64,000 nt of DNA from Nageia nagi (Eukaryota; Pinophyta): positions 37,014,001 through 37,078,000 of the forward strand of contig JBITNC010000001.1 of assembly GCA_050084985.1 (NCBI GenBank). The letters are read 5' to 3'. Under the pieces are notes generated by a model. The model was not told the origin of the DNA, did no database searches, and worked only from the letters and a program-made list of their open reading frames with translations. This document shows, one piece after another, positions 57,188 through 64,000 of the stretch (positions are counted from its first letter, which is position 1; the number at the start of each line of letters is the position of its first letter). Both the position numbers and the translations under genes were made by a program.

Positions 57188-59154
57188 TTAGCCTACTAAA
57201 GAAAAAGGAATTAAAGAATTTGAGGGTGTATCTACTCTTGAAGCAGATTCTGGAGTGTGTTGTATAAGATCTTTTGGTGTTTTTTCCTCTTCTTCTTCTT
57301 CAAAAAGCTTCTTCTCTTTAGGCACCTTATCCTTTGGGTAGGAGTATTTTAGCTTTTTGAGGGCTTTATCATCATCATCATCATCTCCATCCTCATATGC
57401 TTCACCTCTAGTAGCCATGGTAACACCTATCCTAAGTACATTTTCTCCTCCTTACTACACTTCATCTCCCATTTCTTCTTATGTATCCTAGTAGATAATA
57501 GTATCTATGCTCTGGGGCATTTACATTTCTTTAGCATCTACCATCTCCTTTTCTTCATTGCTTAGGGCTAGCAATTCATGACTTATTTGGAGAGATGGAA
57601 TCTATATACTCTTAGTTTCCTATGGTTGTATGGTTTGAGCCTTCCTTTCTTGTTTTTCTTTCTTCTCCAAGGCTTGTTGGTCTTGAGCCAATGTTTTGAT
57701 TCCTCTCCTCCTTTTTAGGGAGGACTCCTAGGAAGTGAAAGCTATTTCAACTTGCTTTCCCCTTTTCCTTTTCATCTCCTATCATGACCTAGATGGTTCA
57801 TTAGCTTCATTCTTCTTTGTCATCCTTTTCACCCTTTACATTAATGGTTGATTATCTCCTATTGATATTCCTTGAAAATTGGCTAGGAGTGGTTGTCCTA
57901 TCTCTGGTAGTGGGTCCTAAATGTACTATGAATTCTAGTACTGATCATACTAAATATCACCAAAGAATTGATTTTCAATGTGGTTTATTTTTATTATGTA
58001 TTCAAATCTAAATTTTTTGAAATAATCAATTTTGTTGGGTCCCTAACCTAAATCATCCCTCAACTAGGTAATATCCTCTAGATTTAAGGTAAAATATTAC
58101 CATCTAACCTTTAAGATCATATATTTTTTAATATTATAAAGGGCTAACCATGCCTTATCCAAAATTACAAACTCCCACTTTGGGGATGCCTAGGCTTGCT
58201 CTCCAAATTGATTTACAAAATATTTAATGTGAGAGTAAGGATAATGGGAAAAATTTGAGAGCTTTTTATTTCATTTTATTATTTTTATTACCTCACCCAA
58301 TGGATCATATACCCATAGTGCATCTAGCATATCTAATTTAAAATTCTATATAATAAATTGAGCTAACTCATCTTTACATCTTATCTCTTATAATGTAAAA
58401 TTTTTAGCTATATATAGTATCTTAATAATGGGCTTAAACTTACCCCTAGACCCATATTTTATTTCTATGGCACATATTTATCTACCCATCTCTATAGAAT
58501 ACAATTGGAGGGTCACAAATTTTTCAAAAAATACTAGTCACCAATTTTTTTTCCTCCCTGCAACTTCTGCATAGTCAATTGGCATAGTCTATGAGTGGTT
58601 CTCCCCATATATCTTTTGTTAATCCAATCTATCATCTCTTAATCATTTTGATAAAATTTGGCCTTCTCACACTTCAAGTTAATTTCTTTCTTAATGTGGA
58701 AGGTCTAGTCAACTGAGATTACAAATACATGCATGATAGCATTAGGGGAATAGTCCAAAAAAATGTCACGTTGATACCTAAGCTCTACCTCACTTTCTTG
58801 ATAATCCTCATAGTCTTTGAATTCATTCTCCTATGGATTATGTTTGAGTGTTATGGAATACAAGATATTTGAGTAGGTAAATAACTCATAGGGCACATAA
58901 TATGCAAGGCCCTAATCCAACATTACATCTCCTTTTGATTTAGCTAAAGATTTTCCTTTACCCATAACCTCAAGCTTTAGGTACTACAATAGGATCCTTT
59001 TAAGGTCATAATGGTAGGTTTCCATGTGATTAATGAGTCCCATATCTTTTCAATTAACAATAGGAGCATTTTATAAGTATTCTTAATGAATCACTATGAG
59101 GTCAGCATTCAACCCTTCTTGCTCAATCACTACAGGTTCCTTGGTTCTTGCCAT
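57188..59154 (-). pseudogene. Extra ORF of element E between integrase and 3' LTR, function unknown
   Basis: An ATG at 59154 in good plant context (aacaccATGGCA) opens MARTKEPVVIEQEGLNADLI. The frame runs with scattered stops through GLAYYVPYELFTYSNILYSI (58890), ENEFKDYEDYQESEVELRYQ (58825) and PNAIMHVFVISVD (58740). It then shifts frame near 58540 and continues with LDMLDALWVYDPLGEVIKII (58330) and VNQFGEQA (58220). The C-terminus is basic and then charged: KRRRGIKTLAQDQQALEKKE (57700) and, in the open stretch 57418-57188, an Asp run, KKLKYSYPKDKVPKEKK and a Glu run. Total about 650 codons. Same strand as pol. I do not recognise the family. The tail suggests a nuclear or nucleic-acid-associated protein, but that is speculation. 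Confidence 0.6.
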
Positions 59155-59759
59155 GGTGTTGACTATCTTTTTTGTAGTATGAGTAAGCATCAAGTACATT
59201 AAACCTTACAATTCTAGGCTTTGAAACTCAACTTATTCTCTTTCTATTAGCTCAATAGACTCTAAGCTCTGGTTCTCTCAAAAACTAATGCTTTGAAATT
59301 TGCTAGTGAGGAAATAAATGGTTAGGGAGTATGTTTTATTTGCCTAAGGTTTGTGACTAATGTCTATTAATGGTAATTAATGATCAAGAAATATCAAGGT
59401 TCATGCAAAGTATGATTTCAAGGATGATAAGAAATATTATATTAATTTCTAGCATGTGAAATTTAAATTAGGTGATATCACATGATTAGTGGGTTTTTCA
59501 TGGAAGTCTCCTTAATTATCATCCTTTGATTGGACAATAAATGCTTGATGGGTTTAGCCCTCCATAATGCCTAGTTAATGCTAGCATTAATGGCTACCTA
59601 CATCCTTAAAAAATATTCCCTTGGTGAATTGATATGTACAAGTAATAAATTATACAAATATTTTTTTAATTTAGAGATATTAATATTTACAATATATAAT
59701 ATTTAGTGGGTGTTATGTAATCTATCAATCACACAATAATTCTTCAAATAGATCTAATT

Positions 59760-61030
59760 CACTAGGATAGGCATATCCTAGGACCTGACAATGTCTTGAA
59801 GCCTAAATATGTTATTTTACATTGCTTGAGTGATGATATAAGGCCTACTCTAGAGGGAGTCAAACTCTTGATATTTCCCAAGATTTGCTCTATCTTCATC
59901 CCATTTGAGGACAATGTCACCAATTTCAAACTTAATTTGGGAAGACTTTTATTTTTCAAACTACTTCTTAACTATTTTCTATCAATGTTAGAAATACTCA
60001 TATGCTTTGTTTCTATCCTCTTTCAATTTCATGAGGTGATTGAATCTTACTTATAGTGGCTCAAAATCATAGTCTTCCAATCCTTGTAGGATTTTTAATA
60101 CAGGTAGCTCAAGATGAATCAATAATACTGGTATTTTACCATATACTAATGCATAAGGGGATGTTTTTATAGCTAATTTGATACTGATCCTATCTTTCTA
60201 TAATGCATAATCTAGTTGTGTATGCCATTATCTAGGATTTCCTTCAATTTTTCTTTTCATAATCTGTGTTAAGTTTTTATTTATTGATTCAACTAACTCA
60301 TTCCTTTGCAAACAATAATTTGAAGAGAACATATAATATATCCCATACTCAATAGTAAAGTCTAACATATTAGCTCCAACAAATGAAGGACCATTTTTTA
60401 ATTCAATAGTTTTAGGGATACCAAAGCAAGTAATCAATCTATTAACAATTTCAATCACTCCCTCTTGATCTACACTCTTTCATGGCATAGCTTCTAACCA
60501 CCTTGTGCAATAATTTGTTGTAGTTAGAATAAATTTATGGCCTACTAAGGAATTTAGATTTATAACACCAATGAAATCAAGATCCCATTGTTGGAATGGT
60601 TCCTCAACAACCATAGGCTTAAGAGGCATTGTAGGCTATCTTCTTTTTTCCACATATTTACTAATTTATCACATTATCAAGCTATCTTGAATGAATTTTA
60701 AAACATAATAGGCTAATAATACCTAGCTTGTAATATTTTTGCTATAGTAGTAGCACCACTATAGTGTTCTCTAAAAAATCCATAATAAAATTCATTTAAA
60801 ACTCTTTGAACTTCATCATGAGTCACACATCTTAATAGGGTTTGATCAAATATTTTCTTATAAATATGGTCATCTATCATCACAAATTTTAATGCTTGTA
60901 GTATGAATCTCCTTATTTGAAATCTATCCAAAGATTGAGGACTTTTATTGGTTATAGAAAAATAAATAAGTTGTTTTATCCAATCACTCTCCAAATTGAG
61001 ATTCTCCTCATCCTCTATGATAACAATCAT
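59760..61030 (-). pseudogene. Integrase of element E
   Basis: 61030-60713 is open and covers the zinc-binding region, with EVQRVLNEFYYGFFREHYSG and TTIAKILQARYY. The core starts with QQWDLDFIGVI (60595), which has the first Asp. The second Asp is lost: ELKNGPSFVG (60395) has Lys where Asp is required. The Glu is present in NELVESINKNLTQIM (60290). The C-terminal part has SPYALVYGKIPVLL (60150) and FEIGDIVLKWDEDRANLGKY (59920). Several stops. It lies between RNase H and the extra ORF. Confidence 0.87.
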
Positions 61031-61099
61031 GTGTATAGCCTCTACTATATTTTCACTAAGGGCTCTTCCCCTTATTATCTTGTTTGGTTTAATTTCTAT

Positions 61100-61650
61100 A
61101 TCTTATTACATTATTCTTATGATCCAACCAGCCTTTCCTTTACCTAATTCTCTTTGAATTACATAATTTCTTACATCAAGGTGAATAGTATATACAATAA
61201 TATTTTTGTGGGACACATAATACTTAAAAATTTTAAGCCCTTTCATTATTGAAAACACTTTCTTCTCAATAAATGAGTACCTTCTTTGATGTTGGTGGAG
61301 TGTTTGGATATGAAAGTCAATAGGATGTTTTTCTTTATGGTCATATTTCTATTCTAAGATAATGGTAACACTTTTCTCTACTCCATATGCATACATGATA
61401 AATTTTTTTGAAAAATATGGGTTCTTCAAAATAGGAGCTTCTGTTATAGCCTTTTTAATATCTTGAAAAGCTTTGTTTGCATCCTCTGACTAGAAGAATA
61501 TAGTATATTTCTTTAACATTCTTGTAATTGGAGAAACTATCTCTGAAAAATGATTAATAAATTTTCTAACAAAATTGATTCAACCAAGAAAAGATCGTAA
61601 GGCCTTCTTATTTGAGGGTAATGGTAATGATTCAATAGCTTTTACTCTAT
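61100..61650 (-). pseudogene. RNase H of element E
   Basis: Minus-strand text across frames: a connection segment with INFVRKFINHFSEIVSPITR (61570), then DANKAFQDIKKAITEAPILK (61480) and SKKFIMYAYGVEKSVTIIL (61400), where the first catalytic Asp of the domain appears to be replaced, and RYSFIEKKVFSIMKGLKIFK (61270), which contains the Glu helix. The order after RT and before integrase is standard. Frameshifts and a few stops are present. Confidence 0.75.
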
Positions 61651-62420
61651 CTAGATCAATTCCCATTTCCTTTTTTGAGACAATATGACCAAGAATTTTT
61701 CCTTGGTTAACCATAAAAATAGACTTTTGAGATTAACTAAAATTCCAAATTCTATACTTTTTTCAAAAACTTGCTTTCTTTTCTACTCTTGGAAAATGTT
61801 GTAATGTCATCCAAGTAGACCAAAATAATTTTATTTATCAAATCACCAAAGGTATGGTCCATAGTTCTTTGAAGAGTAGCCATAGCATTAGAGAGATCAA
61901 AAGGAATTCTTTAAAATGCAAATGTTCCCCATTTGGTTGTGAATGCAATATTGAATTGATCCTCATCCTTTACCTAAATTTGGTTGAATATGGAGTAACC
62001 ATCAATCATAGAAAAAGAACATGCTCTAGCTACTATATGCAAGATTTGTTCCATGAGATGGAGGATATAGTTATCCTTCAGAGATACTTGGTTCAAATTT
62101 TTGATGTCTACACATAACCTAATTTCTCCACTTTTTTTCTTTACTAGGACTAGATTGGAAACCCAAGAAGAATGCTTAATAGGATAGATAATTCTAGAAT
62201 CTAGAAGTTTTAATACCCTTGGGTTTACTAGCCTTTATTTCTATCTGTATGGTTTTGCTTTTGGTTCAAGCTCAATAGTGTGTTGGATTATATTCTTATC
62301 ATATATTTTTATATCATCATAAGTTTAGGCAATTACTTTTGATAACTGATGATATATCTAAAAAAATATCTTTTTCTCTTCTTTAGAATAATTTGATCCA
62401 ACTTTTATGCATTTCCTAGG
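61651..62420 (-). pseudogene. Reverse transcriptase of element E
   Basis: KVGSNYSKEEKKIFF (62400), IYDKNIIQHTIELEPKAKPY (62305), LLDSRIIYPIKHSSWVSNLV and KKKSGEIRLCVDIKNLNQVS (62150), SMIDGYSIFNQI (62010), FTTKWGTFAF and NKIILVYLDDITTFSKSRKE (61830). The YLDD box is intact. The text matches element D's RT residue for residue over most of its length, supporting one family. Stops and one shift after the catalytic box. Confidence 0.9.
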
Positions 62421-62664
62421 TTTAATTTTTAGCTCAACATTGCTCTCCTTTTGAATAGCAAAGTTTTGGCTTTTTGTATATATTCATAATAAAATAGTCA
62501 TTCAAAAGAAAGAAAACCTTTGGGTATGACATTAATTCTAAGTTGTATAATATCTAATTCTCGGAAAAAGTTAAATAGTTTTTTAGTACCAAAGGTATGA
62601 GCTACTACTTCATCTATAAGGAAATTTATAATATGATCATCAAAATCAAATACATAGTATAAGT

Positions 62665-63130
62665 TTATAGTGCCAAGAATAATAGTCTACATAGGAATTT
62701 AACTCCATAGCTTCCTCTCTTATGATTAGCAAGGTTAAAACATGTTTCTTTACTAGCAAGGGCATCAGCAACTTGATTATACCTCCTATGGATAGAGATA
62801 AAATTGATTGCTAGGAATGACTCTAACAAGTCCCATACTATATTTTTGTAGATCTTTATATAGTGATTTTTCACTCTAGTTTGGTCTCTAACTTGCTTTA
62901 TGACCAATTTAGAATCACCATGCACCATCAGGCATTTGATACCCATGATGATTACTTTGGAAAAACCTAAATAGAGGGCTTCATATTTGGTAGCATTATT
63001 TATGCAAATCCATAAAAATTTAAATAAGAATCTTCTCATGAGTCCTTCTAGTGATTTCAATAAAACACCCATACCATAACCATGATTACATCTAGTCCAT
63101 CAAAGTACATTATCCATAACTCAGGCTTTC
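62665..63130 (-). CDS. Archaeal-type RNase H (aRH) of element E, upstream of RT (broken pol)
   Basis: MYFDGLDV (about 63110) carries the first Asp. After a shift, the open stretch 63072-62665 has WICINNATKYEALYLGFSKV, IKCLMVHGDSKLVIKQVRDQ and HRRYNQVADALASKE. The second and fourth acidic positions are Asp; the Glu of the conserved E-Y motif reads Lys (TKYEAL), which would block catalysis. It is homologous to 53735-54190 in D and has the same place upstream of RT. Confidence 0.85.
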
Positions 63131-63149
63131 TTTTATCTGTAACTAAGAT

Positions 63150-63700
63150 TGGCTAGATATTTTTATATAAGCAATAGTTACACATACCAATATTAGTGAC
63201 TTGGTAATTAATGTCATTAGCTAAAAGGATTTCTATGATTAGAAATATCTCTCTAAGTGTATACCTTTTTAATACTTCAATTGGTCTAGAGCCTTTCAAA
63301 CAATTTTGCTTTATGATCTTCTTAAGATGAACACTTTTAGTAACCTCATTTGGTATCTTTACTTGGTTACTTTGGAAAGGGATTAAAAGATGTTTATATT
63401 CTAAGGCTAAGTATCCTCCTAAATTGGTAGTAAACTCTCTAAAGAAGAAAATCTCAAATATAGGTTGAAGATTAACAATAATAATATCTTGAATGATATA
63501 GATATTAAAGAATGCATTACGAGTTATTAAAACTCCTTTTATACTACCAACAACATCTATCAAGGAAGAATGTAGCTATATGAATCTATCTATGCATTGA
63601 GTAATATACAATTTCATTTTATATGGAATTACTTTGGGAATTATGGTAATAGTAGCTTCGATATCTATCATGCAATTATTAACCACCTAGCCTTCTAATA
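63150..63700 (-). pseudogene. Aspartic protease remnant and linker of element E
   Basis: VVNNCMIDIEATITIIPKVI (63690-63630) is a retropepsin loop in which Asp is kept but Ser/Thr-Gly reads Ile-Glu (D-I-E-A-T). 63563-63153 is open: GVLITRNAFFNIYIIQDIII, ALEYKHLLIPFQSNQVKIPN and, near its end, INYQVTNIGMCNYCLYKNI, the last segment before the aRH. Element D keeps the final segment but not the protease. Confidence 0.72.
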
Positions 63701-64000
63701 TAAGGGAAAGATAAAAAGCTAGAGGTCTTCTTATACATATAGGTGATGGAAGGAAATCATCAAATATTGCAAAGATAACATTTCTCTCATTTACACTTTT
63801 CTTACTATTTTTAAGCTTCAAATATTCTTGCAAAACATCAATTTGACCTAGAATCTTTAATGCATCAAACATTAACATTCTAGAAGGTGTATTTTTTAAT
63901 TCTTCCATGATATTGTATGGAATATAAGGGGTACACTTACTTATTTCACTAGATTGATGTGATTTGAATTGCTAAGTGTCTTTCTTCTTATGATGATTAG
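63687..64000 (-). pseudogene. gag-protease linker of element E, continuing past the window
   Basis: The open stretch 63908-63687 starts MEELKNTPSRMLMFDALKIL and contains LLQEYLKLKNSKKS-like text (VLQEYLKLKNSKKSVNE). It is homologous to 53517-53620 in D. Upstream to the edge, YIPYNIMEELK-type text continues the same homology (D: YVSYNIVEEFK), so no boundary lies here. Function unknown; a linker within the polyprotein is the simplest reading. Confidence 0.65.

Larger units (their letters stand above)
55295..64000 (-). mobile_element. Element E: minus-strand relative of D, inserted in D; 5' part outside window
   Basis: Reading down the minus strand from the right edge: linker, protease, archaeal-type RNase H, RT, RNase H, integrase, an extra ORF, then the 3' LTR. 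The LTR boundary at 55295 abuts the interrupted RT of D. The 5-bp site flanking it on the left is agaag (55290-55294); its partner should lie beyond 64000. The gag and 5' LTR are outside the window. Confidence 0.87.

Noticed and set aside
59796-60056. 86-codon plus-strand open frame
   Set aside because: Shadow of the integrase C-terminal region of E.
61854-62117. 87-codon plus-strand open frame
   Set aside because: Shadow of the RT palm of E on the minus strand.
1-64000. CRISPR arrays, tRNA/rRNA genes, bacterial operons, DNA transposon terminal inverted repeats
   Set aside because: No regularly spaced identical repeats, no cloverleaf-like gene seen, no prokaryotic gene organisation. The only inverted repeat of note is the D/E LTR pair, explained by nested insertion.

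Overview
This is a gene-poor, AT-rich stretch of nuclear DNA from a large plant genome. It is built almost entirely of old, broken LTR retrotransposons stacked inside one another. I found no intact host gene, tRNA, rRNA or prokaryotic feature. The Tat-lineage Ty3/gypsy elements with an extra archaeal-type RNase H, the long LTRs, the heavy decay and the nesting suggest a gymnosperm-like genome. That taxonomic guess is inference only. Layout, left to right: 1-398 looks like part of a copia-type LTR on the minus strand. 3598-4372 is a minus-strand gag remnant with a zinc-knuckle-like motif. Element A (4460-13659, plus) is a chromovirus-like Ty3/gypsy element with LTRs of about 3.4 and 2.7 kb, an initiator-Met-type primer site, a polypurine tract and a perfect 5-bp target duplication (AGTGA). 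Its pol has lost most of the reverse transcriptase. Element G (14194-18987, plus) is a short-LTR, probably gag-only element. An orphan minus-strand LTR-like block follows at 18983-19669. Element B (20074-36529, plus) is a 16.4-kb Tat-type element with 1.65-kb LTRs and a perfect target duplication (ACAAT). Its order is gag, protease, a long coding spacer, RT, RNase H, archaeal-type RNase H and integrase, followed by an antisense open frame of plant-mobile-domain (PMD) type before the 3' LTR. A minus-strand copia pol fragment (F) lies at 37870-40110. A weak degenerate repeat field lies at 41230-41860. A long unidentified minus-strand reading frame (X) lies at 42430-45352. From 45524 to the right edge is a three-level nest. 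Element C (plus; LTR, gag, protease, start of RT) is cut at about 49766 by element D (plus; LTR, gag, archaeal-type RNase H, RT). D is cut at 55294, inside pol, by element E (minus; 3' LTR, an extra unidentified ORF, integrase, RNase H, RT, archaeal-type RNase H, protease). D and E belong to one family. The right-hand parts of C, D and E lie beyond the window. The main biological point is domain order. In D and E the archaeal-type RNase H is encoded upstream of RT, whereas B in the same window has the usual Tat order with that domain between RNase H and integrase. Two copies in opposite orientations share the unusual order, so it is a family property and not a rearrangement. Family E also carries a long extra ORF of unknown function between integrase and the 3' LTR, with a start in good context and an acidic, lysine-rich tail. 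All elements carry frameshifts and stops, so none can be active as it stands.
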